NCBI RefSeq assembly: GCF_007997285.1
Contig: NZ_VORX01000006.1
Coordinates: 124,001 to 188,000, forward strand
Direction of reading: 5' to 3'
Origin: Gelidibacter salicanalis
GTDB lineage: Bacteria > Bacteroidota > Bacteroidia > Flavobacteriales > Flavobacteriaceae
Length of the DNA stretch: 64,000 nucleotides
Part shown: one piece after another, positions 17,253 to 26,575 of the stretch
Numbering within the stretch: the first letter of the stretch is position 1
How the letters are laid out: every line of letters starts with the position of its first letter
Program-made: the position numbers and the translations under genes
Notes under the pieces: model-generated
The model's database searches: none
Told to the model about the DNA's origin: nothing
The model's input: only the letters and a program-made list of their open reading frames with translations

Positions 17253-18254
17253 ATGTCAGATATAAAAACCGCATTACAACATCGTATTTTAGTTTTAGAT
17301 GGTGCTATGGGCACCATGCTACAACGCTATAATTTCTCAGAAGAAGATTTCCGTGGCGAGCGTTTTAAAGAGTATCCAAGCTCCGTTAAAGGCAATAATG
17401 ATTTGTTGTCGCTCACCCAACCCCAAGCAATTGCTGATGTACACCGTAAGTATTTTGAGGCGGGTGCGGATATTGTGGAAACGAATACTTTCTCAGGAAC
17501 TACCATTGCCATGGCCGATTATGACATGGAAGATTTGGTTTACGAACTGAATTATGAATCGGCTAAGATTGCGAAACAAGTTGCCGAAGAATTTACCAAG
17601 GTCAATCCTGACAAACCCCGATTTGTTGCCGGAAGCATTGGGCCAACCAATAAAACGGCGAGTTTATCTCCTGATGTTAACAAACCAGAATTTAGAGCCA
17701 TTACCTTTGACGAACTGCGCGTTGCCTATAAGCAACAAGTGGAGGCATTAATTGATGGCGGCGTTGATGTCCTTTTGGTCGAGACCATTTTTGATACTTT
17801 AAATGCCAAAGCTGCTTTATTTGCCATTGAAGAAGTTAAGGAAGAACGACACATTGATATTCCTATCATGGTATCCGGAACCATTACCGATGCTTCAGGA
17901 CGGACACTTTCAGGACAAACCGTCGAAGCGTTTTTATTATCAATCTCCCATATTCCTTTACTCAGTGTCGGATTTAATTGCGCACTTGGCGCCGATCAGT
18001 TGCAACCTTACCTGCAACGCTTATCTAACGAAACTGAGTTTTATACGTCAGCCCATCCCAATGCTGGTCTGCCTAACGCGTTTGGAGAATATGAACAAAC
18101 TGCTGATCAAATGACTGTTTTAATTGAAGACTATCTGAAAGATGGTCTGGTTAATATTATAGGGGGCTGTTGCGGAACTACCCCAGAACACATCAAGAAA
18201 ATTGCAGACACCGCTAAAAATTACCAACCTAGAAGAATTGAAGTAATCATTTAA
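17253..18254 (+). CDS. metH: Methionine synthase, homocysteine-binding part (split MetH)
   Basis: A 333-residue homocysteine S-methyltransferase domain, equal to the first module of cobalamin-dependent Met[22 protein letters not shown] opens the barrel, [10 protein letters not shown] carries the first zinc cysteine, and [11 protein letters not shown] the other two. The remaining MetH modules are encoded by the next gene, 83 bp downstream. Splitting of MetH after this module is known in Bacteroidota. It lies behind a SAM-I riboswitch. Confidence 0.95.
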   Translation: MSDIKTALQHRILVLDGAMGTMLQRYNFSEEDFRGERFKEYPSSVKGNNDLLSLTQPQAIADVHRKYFEAGADIVETNTFSGTTIAMADYDMEDLVYELNYESAKIAKQVAEEFTKVNPDKPRFVAGSIGPTNKTASLSPDVNKPEFRAITFDELRVAYKQQVEALIDGGVDVLLVETIFDTLNAKAALFAIEEVKEERHIDIPIMVSGTITDASGRTLSGQTVEAFLLSISHIPLLSVGFNCALGADQLQPYLQRLSNETEFYTSAHPNAGLPNAFGEYEQTADQMTVLIEDYLKDGLVNIIGGCCGTTPEHIKKIADTAKNYQPRRIEVII

Positions 18255-18260
18255 AGATTT

Positions 18261-18322
18261 CTTCCCTTTTTTCAAGGGAAGGTGGCTTCATTTCCCGTAA
18301 AGGAAATGAAGTCGGAAGGGTG
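18261..18322. repeat. Double hairpin repeat between the metH halves
   Basis: CTTCCCTT/AAGGGAAG (18261-18281) and CTTCATTTCC/GGAAATGAAG (18286-18311) form two adjacent perfect hairpins, and GGAAGGG (18314-18320) can alternatively pair with the first CTTCCC. It looks like a dispersed REP-type element and sits exactly at the break of the split metH gene. Confidence 0.65.
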
Positions 18323-18337
18323 AAAAACAAAAAGAAC

Positions 18338-21013
18338 ATGAGCAAGACAACTAAATACCTATCCCTCTCAGGACTCGAACCGTTAATCGTGACCCCTGAA
18401 AGTAATTTTATAAATGTAGGCGAGCGTACCAACGTTACTGGATCTCGTAAATTCCTGCGACTTATTAAAGACGAAAACTATAGTGAAGCCTTAGATGTAG
18501 CCCGTGACCAGGTGGAAGGCGGTGCCCAGATTATAGACGTCAATATGGATGAAGGCATGTTGGACGGCGTGTACGCCATGACCAAATTTTTGAATTTAAT
18601 TGCCTCAGAACCTGATATTGCCAAGTTGCCGATTATGATTGACAGTTCCAAATGGGAAATCATAGAAGCAGGCCTAAAAGTAGTTCAGGGGAAATCAGTT
18701 GTTAATTCTATAAGTTTAAAAGAAGGCGAAGAGACCTTTATTAAACAAGCCAAATTGGTAAAACGCTATGGTGCGGCCGTAATTGTGATGGCGTTTGATG
18801 AAGACGGCCAAGCAGATACCTTTGAAAGACGTATTGAAATTTGTAAACGTTCCTACGATATTTTAGTAGATACAGTCAAATTTCCTGCTCAGGACATCAT
18901 ATTCGACCCTAATATTTTTCCAGTCGCAACTGGCATGGACGAGCACCGATTAAATGCCTTGGACTTTTTTAGAGCAACCAAATGGATTCGCGAACACTTG
19001 CCCTATGCCAATGTTTCTGGTGGTGTTAGTAACGTGTCTTTCTCCTTTAGAGGAAATAATGTAGTGCGTGAAGCCATCAACTCCGCATTTTTATATCATG
19101 CCATTCAACACGGAATGAATATGGGAATCGTAAACCCGACCATGTTGGAGATTTATGATGAAATCCCTAAAGATTTATTAGAGCATGTTGAAGATGTGCT
19201 GTTCGATAGACGCGAGGATGCCACGGAACGCTTGTTGGATTTTGCCGAGACCGTTAAAGGAGATAAAAAAGAAGATGTTGCCAAGGTTTTGGAATGGCGA
19301 AACGATGCCCTCCAAGATCGCATCACCCACGCGTTGGTTAGAGGTATTGAAACTTTTATCATTGAAGATGTAGAGGAAGCGCGTCAGCAAACTAAACGCC
19401 CTATTGAAGTTATTGAAGGCCATTTGATGATTGGGATGAGCGTTGTTGGAGACCTCTTTGGGAGCGGAAAAATGTTCTTGCCCCAAGTGGTCAAATCGGC
19501 GCGGGTGATGAAAAAAGCAGTGGCCTATTTACAACCCTTTATTGAAGCTGAAAAAGATGGCAAGCAATCCTTTGCTGGTCGGGTCTTGATGGCCACTGTT
19601 AAAGGTGATGTTCATGATATTGGTAAAAATATTGTCAGCGTGGTGTTAGGCTGTAATAATTATGAAATTATCGATTTAGGAGTGATGGTACCACCAGAAA
19701 AAATAATTGAAACTGCCATTAGAGAAAATGTTGATATCATTGGATTGAGTGGATTGATTACCCCGTCCTTGGATGAAATGGTGTATGTGTCTAAAGAAAT
19801 GGAAAAAAGGAACATCAATATTCCGTTGATAATTGGTGGTGCTACAACATCTAGAGCGCATTCTGCCGTTAAAATTGCACCAAATTATGGCCATACTGTA
19901 GTACATGTTAATGATGCTTCTAGAGCAGTAACCGTGGTGGGTAATTTACTTCAAAAGGACAATCGCGTTTATAAAGAGCAAATTCGCGAAGAGTACGAAA
20001 AATTTCGAGAGCAGTTTTTAAAGCGTGGCAAACAGAAAAATTTCGTGACTATTGAAGAAGCTAGAAAACGGAAATTTAAAATCGATTGGAACACTGCTGA
20101 AATTGTCAAACCTAACCAATTGGGTGTTCAGATTATTGAAGATTTTGAGCTTAAAAAATTAGAAGATTTTATTGATTGGAGTCCGTTTTTTAGAAGTTGG
20201 GATTTGCATGGTAAATATCCTGACATTCTTACCGATGAGGTTGTTGGTGAACAAGCTACAGAATTGTTTGCGGATGCAAAAGCCTTATTGAAAAAGGTGT
20301 TAGATGAAAAACTTCTAAAGGCAAAGGCCATCTTCGGATTATATCCGGCAAATACTATAAATGATGATGATATTGAAATTTACGATGCTTCAGGAAAGGC
20401 TCAAGTTACTTTCTTAACCCTGCGTCAACAGTTAGAAAAACGGGAAGGGCTTCCAAATTTTGCACTGTCAGACTTTATAGCGCCTAAGGATTCAGGAAAA
20501 CAAGACTATGTGGGCTGCTTTTGTGTGTCCACGGGTTTTGGAACCGCAGAATTAGCAGCACAATTTGAGAAAGATCTTGACGATTACAATTCCATTATGA
20601 TTAAAGCGTTAGCTGACCGACTTGCGGAAGCTTTTGCTGAATATTTGCACAAGAAAGTCAGAACCCAGCATTGGGGTTATGATTCTGACGAAAATTTATC
20701 TAATGACGACTTGATTAAGGAAAGCTATAAAGGCATTCGCCCAGCGCCAGGTTATCCGGCATGTCCTGATCATTTGGAGAAAAAAACAATTTGGAAGCTG
20801 TTGCAAGTCAAGGAAAATATCGGTGTTGAGATTACGGACAGTTTAGCCATGTGGCCTGCAGCTAGTGTTTCAGGCTACTATTTTGGAAATAAGGAAGCCA
20901 AGTATTTTGGACTCGGGAAAATTACATTAGACCAATTGAAAGATTACGCTAAAAGACGAGGTATTAGCAATGAGGAAGCGGAGAAATGGTTGAATCCTAA
21001 TTTAGCGGATTAA
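18338..21013 (+). CDS. metH: Methionine synthase, folate, cobalamin and activation modules (split MetH)
   Basis: An 891-residue protein carrying the last three MetH modules. These are a pterin-binding barrel (residues 20-300, [38 protein letters not shown]), a cobalamin cap and binding domain ([18 protein letters not shown] with the B12-ligand His, [13 protein letters not shown]), and a SAM-binding activation domain at the end ([12 protein letters not shown]). Together with the upstream gene it transfers the methyl group of methyltetrahydrofolate through B12 to homocysteine. ATG 18338 ([16 protein letters not shown]) is preferred over 18320, which would add lysine/asparagine-rich residues without family support. 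metF follows. Confidence 0.96.
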   Translation: MSKTTKYLSLSGLEPLIVTPESNFINVGERTNVTGSRKFLRLIKDENYSEALDVARDQVEGGAQIIDVNMDEGMLDGVYAMTKFLNLIASEPDIAKLPIMIDSSKWEIIEAGLKVVQGKSVVNSISLKEGEETFIKQAKLVKRYGAAVIVMAFDEDGQADTFERRIEICKRSYDILVDTVKFPAQDIIFDPNIFPVATGMDEHRLNALDFFRATKWIREHLPYANVSGGVSNVSFSFRGNNVVREAINSAFLYHAIQHGMNMGIVNPTMLEIYDEIPKDLLEHVEDVLFDRREDATERLLDFAETVKGDKKEDVAKVLEWRNDALQDRITHALVRGIETFIIEDVEEARQQTKRPIEVIEGHLMIGMSVVGDLFGSGKMFLPQVVKSARVMKKAVAYLQPFIEAEKDGKQSFAGRVLMATVKGDVHDIGKNIVSVVLGCNNYEIIDLGVMVPPEKIIETAIRENVDIIGLSGLITPSLDEMVYVSKEMEKRNINIPLIIGGATTSRAHSAVKIAPNYGHTVVHVNDASRAVTVVGNLLQKDNRVYKEQIREEYEKFREQFLKRGKQKNFVTIEEARKRKFKIDWNTAEIVKPNQLGVQIIEDFELKKLEDFIDWSPFFRSWDLHGKYPDILTDEVVGEQATELFADAKALLKKVLDEKLLKAKAIFGLYPANTINDDDIEIYDASGKAQVTFLTLRQQLEKREGLPNFALSDFIAPKDSGKQDYVGCFCVSTGFGTAELAAQFEKDLDDYNSIMIKALADRLAEAFAEYLHKKVRTQHWGYDSDENLSNDDLIKESYKGIRPAPGYPACPDHLEKKTIWKLLQVKENIGVEITDSLAMWPAASVSGYYFGNKEAKYFGLGKITLDQLKDYAKRRGISNEEAEKWLNPNLAD

Positions 21014-21160
21014 AGCCAGTTGGCGTTTGTGAAGAAAATTTTACAAAGATCCCCAGAGAGTACGCAGAGCAGCACAGAGAAATTTAAATATAATAAAACG
21101 GCCAAGAATACATCCGTGTATTCGTGGCAAAAAAAAATCCCACTTAAGGGGAAATTACAC

Positions 21161-22117
21161 ATGAAAGTAACAGATCACATCAAACAATCCAACGGAAATA
21201 CCCAGTTTTCTTTTGAAATTCTACCCCCATTAAAAGGGCAACATATCCAATCTATTTTTGATAATATTGATCCGTTGATGGAGTTTAAACCGCCGTTTAT
21301 TGATGTGACTTACCATCGGGAGGAATATGTATTTAAGGAACAAGAAAACGGACTGCTTAAAAAACAGGTGGTGAAGAAACGTCCAGGAACCGTGGGTATT
21401 TGTGCGGCAATTCAAAATAAATATAAGGTAGATGCCATTCCGCACATTTTATGCGGTGGTTTTACCAAAGAAGATACCGAAAACTTCTTGATTGATCTCG
21501 ATTTTTTAGGCATTCAGAATGTGATGGCGTTACGAGGTGATGCCGTGAAGAATGAAACCTACTTTCGAGCAGAAAAGGAGGGACATCACTATGCCAATGA
21601 ATTGGTAAATCAGATTAATGCCTTAAATGAAGGGGTGTACTTAGATGAAGAACTTTTAAACTCCTCCAAAACCGACTTTTGCGTGGGTGTAGCCGCATAT
21701 CCTGAAAAACACATGGAAGCCCCAAGCTTAGAAAGTGACATACACTTTTTAAAGAAAAAGATTAAAAATGGCGCCGAATATGTCGTAACCCAGATGTTTT
21801 TTGACAATCAGAAATACTTCGACTTTGTCGACAAATGCCGAAGTGAAGGCATTACCATTCCCATCATTCCAGGATTAAAACCCATCGCCACTAAAAAGCA
21901 ATTAAATTTGTTGCCACACCGTTTTCATGTTGATTTACCCGAAGCCTTAATTTCAGAAATTATTAAATGCAAGGATAATTCAGAAGTGAAACAGGTAGGC
22001 ATAGAATGGTGTATCCAACAATCAAAAGAATTGCAAAAGGCAGGCATCCCAGTATTGCATTATTATTCCATGGGTAAAAGTGATAACATTCAAACCATAG
22101 CATCACAGATATTTTAA
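21161..22117 (+). CDS. metF: 5,10-methylenetetrahydrofolate reductase
   Basis: A 318-residue FAD-dependent TIM-barrel enzyme that makes the methyltetrahydrofolate used by MetH. Typical segments are QFSFEILPPLKG, PPFIDVTYH, HILCGG, NVMALRGDA, TQMFFDNQKYFDFVDKC and IPIIPGLKPI. ATG 21161 (MKVTDHIKQ) fits the family start. The in-frame sequence from 21020 to 21160 is spacer-like and would add 47 residues of no recognisable kind, so it is rejected. The gene is the last of the riboswitch-led metH operon. Confidence 0.95.
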   Translation: MKVTDHIKQSNGNTQFSFEILPPLKGQHIQSIFDNIDPLMEFKPPFIDVTYHREEYVFKEQENGLLKKQVVKKRPGTVGICAAIQNKYKVDAIPHILCGGFTKEDTENFLIDLDFLGIQNVMALRGDAVKNETYFRAEKEGHHYANELVNQINALNEGVYLDEELLNSSKTDFCVGVAAYPEKHMEAPSLESDIHFLKKKIKNGAEYVVTQMFFDNQKYFDFVDKCRSEGITIPIIPGLKPIATKKQLNLLPHRFHVDLPEALISEIIKCKDNSEVKQVGIEWCIQQSKELQKAGIPVLHYYSMGKSDNIQTIASQIF

Positions 22118-22216
22118 ATGACCAAGAGGGTCTAAAAATGCTCAATCTAAAAGATAGGATCTTATGAGCGCCTCCTTTTTAATAATTGCATTAAATTTGT
22201 GTCATAATTTATATGA

Positions 22217-23311
22217 ATGAAGTATTTCGTAGTTGGGTTGCTGTTAGTAACGAGTTCATTCCTTTGGTCCCAAGATGATCCTGATATCTTTACATTAGAC
22301 GCCAATTATTTTTACGGCACTGTATTGGAACATAATCCAAGTATAGCCCATCTTATTACCGATCATCCTTCAGGATTGATTTTAAGTTACAACAAAAAAA
22401 CCTATGGGTTCCAACCTTGGGAGAGCCGGTATAACTATCCTGATTGGGGTTTTTCGTTTGTATATCAAGATCTAAAGAATAACTATTTGGGCAAAAACTA
22501 CGGATTATATGCCCATTACAATTTTTATTTTTTAAAGCGAAATGTCAATTTCAGAATTGGTCAGGGGCTTGCTTTTGCTTCCAGTCCTTATGAGAAAGAA
22601 ACCAACTATATCAACAATGCCTACGGATCAGATCTTTTGAGTTCAACCTATATCATGCTCAATTATAAAAAGGAAAACATTTGTAAAGGTTTGGGATTTC
22701 AGGCAGGGTTTTCAATCATCCATTATTCCAATGCCAACGTGAAGGCGCCAAATAATTCTACTAATACCTTTGCTTTTAATGTAGGCGCTAACTATATGGT
22801 AGATTATAAAGAACCACAGGAATTCCAACCTATTACAGAAGAGAAAAAATTTACCGAAAAGATAAAATATAATTTGGCTTTCAGAACAGGTATCAACGAA
22901 AGTGATATAATAGGGACAGGCCAATTTCCGTTTTACAATGTATCCTTTTACGCCGACAAGCGCATCAATAGAAAAAGTGCTTTTCAGTTGGGTACAGATG
23001 TGTTTTTTGCTGAATTTTTAAAAGAGCTCATTTATTTTTACTCCGTAGCTTATCCAGAGCGCAATATTGATGGGGATACAGATTACAAACGATTGGGCGC
23101 TTTTGTTGGCCACGAATTGTTTATCAATAAAATGTCTTTTATCACACAACTGGGCTACTATGTGTATTATCCCTACGATTTTGAAGGACGCGTATACAAC
23201 AGAATTGGCTTGAAACGCTATTTTGGAGAGCGCTTGTTTGGAGCAATAACCCTTAAATCTCACGGCGCAAAAGCTGAAGCGGTAGAATTTGGAGTGGGTG
23301 TACGCTTATAA
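22217..23311 (+). CDS. Outer-membrane acyloxyacyl hydrolase / PagL-like lipid A deacylase
   Basis: A 364-residue secreted protein with a signal peptide (MKYFVVGLLLVTSSFLWSQ, cleaved near residue 19) and alternating beta-strand pattern of an outer-membrane barrel. The segment GLGFQAGFSIIHYSNANVK with PNNSTNTF after it resembles the His-Ser/Asn active-site region of PagL-type lipid A 3-O-deacylases. The barrel is longer than PagL, so substrate is uncertain. TAAATTTG at 22192-22199 may be its promoter -7 box. The next gene starts 10 bp downstream. Confidence 0.72.
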   Translation: MKYFVVGLLLVTSSFLWSQDDPDIFTLDANYFYGTVLEHNPSIAHLITDHPSGLILSYNKKTYGFQPWESRYNYPDWGFSFVYQDLKNNYLGKNYGLYAHYNFYFLKRNVNFRIGQGLAFASSPYEKETNYINNAYGSDLLSSTYIMLNYKKENICKGLGFQAGFSIIHYSNANVKAPNNSTNTFAFNVGANYMVDYKEPQEFQPITEEKKFTEKIKYNLAFRTGINESDIIGTGQFPFYNVSFYADKRINRKSAFQLGTDVFFAEFLKELIYFYSVAYPERNIDGDTDYKRLGAFVGHELFINKMSFITQLGYYVYYPYDFEGRVYNRIGLKRYFGERLFGAITLKSHGAKAEAVEFGVGVRL

Positions 23312-23321
23312 AGTTAAAAAC

Positions 23322-24071
23322 ATGAAAAAATTTCTATCCCTTTTAGTCATCTTCCTCCTACTTTCGTGTGATAACAAAAACGTACCCGACTGTTTTCAAA
23401 ACTCAGGAAATATCATTCAAGAAGAAGTTGTGGTCTCTGAATTTAGCAAGATCATTGTTTTTGAACGGGTCCAGTTGATTTTAAAAGAGGCGCCTAAACA
23501 AAAAGTAATTGTCGAAACTGGCGAATATTTGAGAAATGACATTGAGGTCAGCGTTCAAGATAGCCAACTGGTATTACGCAATAACAATGGGTGTAATATC
23601 AGTAGAGATTACGGTATTACTAAGATATACGTTCACGCACCCAATATTACCGAAATTAGATCGAGCACAGGATTACCCGTATTAAGTGATGGAATTCTCA
23701 ATTATCCTGATTTAAATTTAGTTTCCGAAGATTTTGGGGCGGAGGGTGTCTACCATACGGATGGCGACTTTAAATTGGAATTGAATTGTCAAAACTTGAA
23801 TGTGATCAACAACAACCTGTCTCACCTATTTCTTAGTGGCACGGTAGAGAATTTGTTTATCGGTTTTTATGCTGGAGATTCCCGCTTTGAAGGCCGGAAT
23901 CTAAAAGCCCAAAATATTTCAATTTTTCAACGGAGTAGTAATGACATGATTCTTAATCCGCAGGTGTCCGTTACAGGCGAAATTAGAAGTACTGGTAATG
24001 TTATTTTAGTACACGAACCGCCTCTTGTAGACGTGAAAACTTTTTATAAAGGACGTTTAATGATTGAGTAA
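23322..24071 (+). CDS. Lipoprotein with head-GIN (DUF2807) type beta-helix domain
   Basis: A 249-residue lipoprotein. The signal peptide MKKFLSLLVIFLLLSC ends in a lipobox with the lipidated Cys at residue 16. The rest reads as repeated short strands (FSKIIVFERVQLILKEAPKQ, LRNDIEVSVQDSQLVLRNNN, KIYVHAPNITEIRSSTG), the pattern of the putative auto-transporter adhesin head-GIN domain common in Bacteroidota. Function is unknown; surface or periplasmic placement is inferred. ATG 23322 is chosen because it gives the signal peptide. It is 10 bp behind the PagL-like gene and probably co-transcribed. Confidence 0.8.
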   Translation: MKKFLSLLVIFLLLSCDNKNVPDCFQNSGNIIQEEVVVSEFSKIIVFERVQLILKEAPKQKVIVETGEYLRNDIEVSVQDSQLVLRNNNGCNISRDYGITKIYVHAPNITEIRSSTGLPVLSDGILNYPDLNLVSEDFGAEGVYHTDGDFKLELNCQNLNVINNNLSHLFLSGTVENLFIGFYAGDSRFEGRNLKAQNISIFQRSSNDMILNPQVSVTGEIRSTGNVILVHEPPLVDVKTFYKGRLMIE

Positions 24072-24077
24072 ATAGAA

Positions 24078-24971
24078 TTAAGCCGTTAATTCCCTGAACA
24101 GACTTTCCAAATTTTTATTTTTTTGATTGAGTTGTAAAATTTTCAAACCATTGTCATGCGCAAAATCGAATACATAAGGACGCATGTCTTCTTTGGTCGA
24201 AAACGTCAGTTCATAAATAAAGTCGTGTGTGTTCTTGACGCTCTGAACATGTTTTAGACGGTTTAATAGAACATCTTCTACGCGATAGTCAAATTCTACT
24301 TCTACTATTTGTTTCTGATCGGCTTTTAATTCAGTGAGCTTTTTATCGGCAACAATTTCTCCATTATTTATAATGATCACACGGTCGCAAATAGCTTCTA
24401 CTTCTTGCATGATATGGGTAGAGAGGAAGACTGTTTTTTTGGTGCCCAGAGATTTGATCAGTTGCCGGATCTCTACCAACTGATTGGGATCTAATCCCGT
24501 TGTCGGTTCATCTAAAATCAATACTTCCGGATCGTGTAATAAGGCATTGGCCAATCCAACACGCTGGCGGTACCCTTTTGATAGTTGTCCAATTTTTTTA
24601 TGAGCTTCAGGAGTTAAGCCTGTCAGCGCGATCACTTCGCTGATTCGTTCCTTATGCACGTGATACACATCAGCATTAAAGCCCAAGTATTCTTTTACGT
24701 ACATATCTAAATACAACGGATTGTGTTCCGGCAAATAGCCTACCCGTTTTTGAACCTCGCGAGCATTGGTTCGCACGTCAAAGTCATTTACTTTTGCATC
24801 TCCTTCCGTAGCCTCAATGTAAGTGGTTAAAATTTTCATCATAGTGGACTTACCAGCACCGTTTGGACCTAAAAAACCAACAATTTCACCTTTATTGATC
24901 TTGAAGGAAATATTATTAAGTGCTTTTTGATTGCCGTATAATTTGCTAAGATGAGAGACTTCAATGGACAT
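24078..24971 (-). CDS. gldA: Gliding motility ABC transporter ATP-binding protein GldA
   Basis: A 297-residue ABC ATPase. Walker A is FLGPNGAGKSTMMKIL (near residues 33-48), the signature LSKGYRQRVGLANALLHDP, Walker B VLILDEPTTGLDPNQL, and the switch His lies in FLSTHIMQEVEAICDR. Length and C-terminal region match GldA, which works with the permeases GldF and GldG in flavobacterial gliding or type IX secretion-linked functions. Those partners are not in the window. The gene is convergent with the lipoprotein gene and divergent from the aromatic leader. TATTTTTG (minus strand, 24989-24996) is a plausible -7 box. Confidence 0.92.
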   Translation of the reverse strand: MSIEVSHLSKLYGNQKALNNISFKINKGEIVGFLGPNGAGKSTMMKILTTYIEATEGDAKVNDFDVRTNAREVQKRVGYLPEHNPLYLDMYVKEYLGFNADVYHVHKERISEVIALTGLTPEAHKKIGQLSKGYRQRVGLANALLHDPEVLILDEPTTGLDPNQLVEIRQLIKSLGTKKTVFLSTHIMQEVEAICDRVIIINNGEIVADKKLTELKADQKQIVEVEFDYRVEDVLLNRLKHVQSVKNTHDFIYELTFSTKEDMRPYVFDFAHDNGLKILQLNQKNKNLESLFRELTA

Positions 24972-25060
24972 GATTCAGGATATTTGGTCAAAAATAATCA
25001 TTTTAGAAATGTAAAGAACTAACGAAATCGTTGTAATAAAAAAAGAATAAAAAAAACATT

Positions 25061-25089
25061 TTGTTTATTCAATTTATTGGTTACATTAG
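25061..25089 (+). promoter_or_regulatory. Promoter of the aromatic amino acid operon
   Basis: TTG (25061-25063) and TACATTAG (25082-25089), 18 bp apart, fit the Bacteroidota promoter with two mismatches in the TAnnTTTG box. The start site would fall just before the leader-peptide ATG at 25102. Confidence 0.45.
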
Positions 25090-25101
25090 CGATATCAAAC
25101 G

Positions 25102-25179
25102 ATGAATACAACAGTTTACACATATCAAACTTGGAATTATTTCTTTTTTAGCAAAAGGAACGAGACTTCGTATGTGTAA
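25102..25179 (+). CDS. Aromatic leader peptide of the pheA operon
   Basis: A 25-codon open frame starting MNTTVYTYQTW and continuing through NYFFF to SKRNETSYV. Eight of 25 residues are aromatic (four Tyr, one Trp, three consecutive Phe). It starts about 12 bp after the predicted promoter and ends 23 bp before a terminator hairpin. CGAGACTT inside its codons (25161-25168) is complementary to the 5' arm of that terminator (AAGTCTCG, 25205-25212). The arrangement is that of a classical attenuator: stalling at the Phe codons frees CGAGACTT to form an antiterminator, while a ribosome reaching the stop covers it. Phe is the likeliest sensed amino acid, with Tyr possible. This is inference from sequence, but position, codons and pairing all agree. 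Confidence 0.85.
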   Translation: MNTTVYTYQTWNYFFFSKRNETSYV

Positions 25180-25202
25180 TTTATAGCTTATAAATTTAAT
25201 GT

Positions 25203-25233
25203 AAAAGTCTCGATGAAAATCGGGACTTTTTTT
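25203..25233 (+). terminator. Attenuator terminator of the aromatic operon
   Basis: AAAAGTCTCGAT (25203-25214) and ATCGGGACTTTT (25219-25230) form a 12-bp stem (one G-T pair) with a GAAA loop, followed by further T residues. The 5' arm can alternatively pair with CGAGACTT in the leader peptide coding region. Confidence 0.88.
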
Positions 25234-25650
25234 GTTAGTGAAACGTTCATTTTATAAGTTCGAAGAACGAAATAAAATGAACTAGTTGAACTAATCCCAC
25301 CGAAAGGAGGGATCTATAAAAGTTTCGAGGCTATTGAATTCAAGTTAGTGAAACGTTCATTTTATGAGTTCGAAGAACGAAATAAAATGAACTAGTTGAA
25401 CTAATCCCGCCGAAGGGCGGGATCTATAAAAGTTTCGAAGCTGTTGAATTCAAGTTAGTGAAACGTTCATTTTATGATTTCGAAGAACGAAATAAAATAA
25501 ACTAGTTGAACTAATCCCGCCATAGGGCGGGATCTATAAAAAGTTCGAGGCTATTGAATTCAAGTTAGTGAAACGTTCATTTTATAAGTTCGAAGAACGA
25601 AATAAAATAAACTAGTTAAACTAATCCCGCAGAAAGGCGGGATCATAAAA
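25234..25650 (+). repeat. Four tandem copies (last partial) of a 110-bp repeat
   Basis: Copies begin with GTTAGTGAAACG at 25234, 25344, 25454 and 25564, an exact 110-bp period; the fourth is incomplete. Each copy has an inverted pair GTTCATTTTAT/ATAAAATGAAC around TTCGAAGAA and a second hairpin of the type ATCCCGCC-NNNN-GGCGGGAT. The second copy is perfectly paired, while the first has an A-A mismatch. No open frame is found. The array lies between the attenuator and pheA and would be in the operon's leader RNA. The final 97 bp before pheA (25651-25747) show nothing recognisable. Confidence 0.9.
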
Positions 25651-25747
25651 AGGATTATAAGCATATATATTAAGGTGTTTATATAAAAAGTTGCCAAGTA
25701 ACAATTATAAAAATGAGTCCCCATAACGGAAAACTGAAACTAAACAC

Positions 25748-26575
25748 ATGATAAAATCTGTTGCTATACAAGGAATTAAAGGATCGTTTCACCACATCGT
25801 TGCCCTGCAATATTTTGATGTTCCGGTAGCTGTTGACGAATGTTTAACATTTGATGGCGCCGTGCAAAGTGTTCTGGCCCATAAAACAGATGCGGTCATC
25901 ATGGCGATTGAAAATTCAATTGCCGGTTCCATTATTCCCAATTATGCCTTGCTAGATAATAATGACTTACATATTATTGGCGAACATTATTTAGACATTC
26001 AACATCATTTAATGGGCTTGCCGGGACAAACTATTGAAGACATTCAAGAAGTATATTCACACCCCATGGCACTATTGCAGTGTAAACAATTTTTTAAAAA
26101 CTATCCGCACATTAAGTTAGTGGAAGATAAGGACACCGCTGAGGTAGCCCAACGCATTCAACAAAAAAAATTAAAACATGTAGGCGCTATTGCCAGTCAA
26201 TTGGCCTCTGAATTGTTTGAATTGAAAATTATTTCAGAAAGCATTCAAACGATAAAACACAACGAAACCAGATTTGTGATTGCGAAAACCACCAATTCTG
26301 AAGTAGATGAAGTCAAAATTGACAAGGCTTCCCTAAAGTTCGAATTGGATCATAAACGTGGCAGTTTGGCTTCCATTTTAAATGTGATGAGTGATTGTAA
26401 TTTGAACCTTACCAAAATTCAATCCTTACCAAAAATAGAAACGCCATGGAAATATGCTTTTTTCGTGGATGTCACCTTTGAAGCCTATCAGGACTATCAA
26501 AAAGCAAAATCAATAATGGAAATTATGGCTCAAGACTTTAAGGTTTTGGGCGAATATAAAAATGCACGACAATGA
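25748..26575 (+). CDS. pheA: Prephenate dehydratase
   Basis: A 275-residue protein converting prephenate to phenylpyruvate. IQGIKGSFHHIVAL starts the catalytic domain, ENSIAGSIIPNYALL and the catalytic KHNETRFVIA (Thr-Arg-Phe) follow, and an ACT domain from about residue 195 (FELDHKRGSLASILNVM) ends the protein. The Phe-binding ESRP of other PheA proteins reads QSLP here, so feedback inhibition may differ. No chorismate mutase domain is fused; that activity is on the DAHP synthase three genes downstream. It overlaps the aminotransferase gene by 4 bp. Confidence 0.95.
   Translation: MIKSVAIQGIKGSFHHIVALQYFDVPVAVDECLTFDGAVQSVLAHKTDAVIMAIENSIAGSIIPNYALLDNNDLHIIGEHYLDIQHHLMGLPGQTIEDIQEVYSHPMALLQCKQFFKNYPHIKLVEDKDTAEVAQRIQQKKLKHVGAIASQLASELFELKIISESIQTIKHNETRFVIAKTTNSEVDEVKIDKASLKFELDHKRGSLASILNVMSDCNLNLTKIQSLPKIETPWKYAFFVDVTFEAYQDYQKAKSIMEIMAQDFKVLGEYKNARQ

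Noticed and set aside
21020-21160. Extended start for metF at 21020.
   Set aside because: The added 47 codons run through spacer sequence (CGCAGAGCAGCACAGAG-type words); ATG 21161 gives the family N-terminus.
25234-25650. The 110-bp tandem array considered as a CRISPR array.
   Set aside because: The period is a single long unit with no variable spacers, and there are no cas genes in the window.
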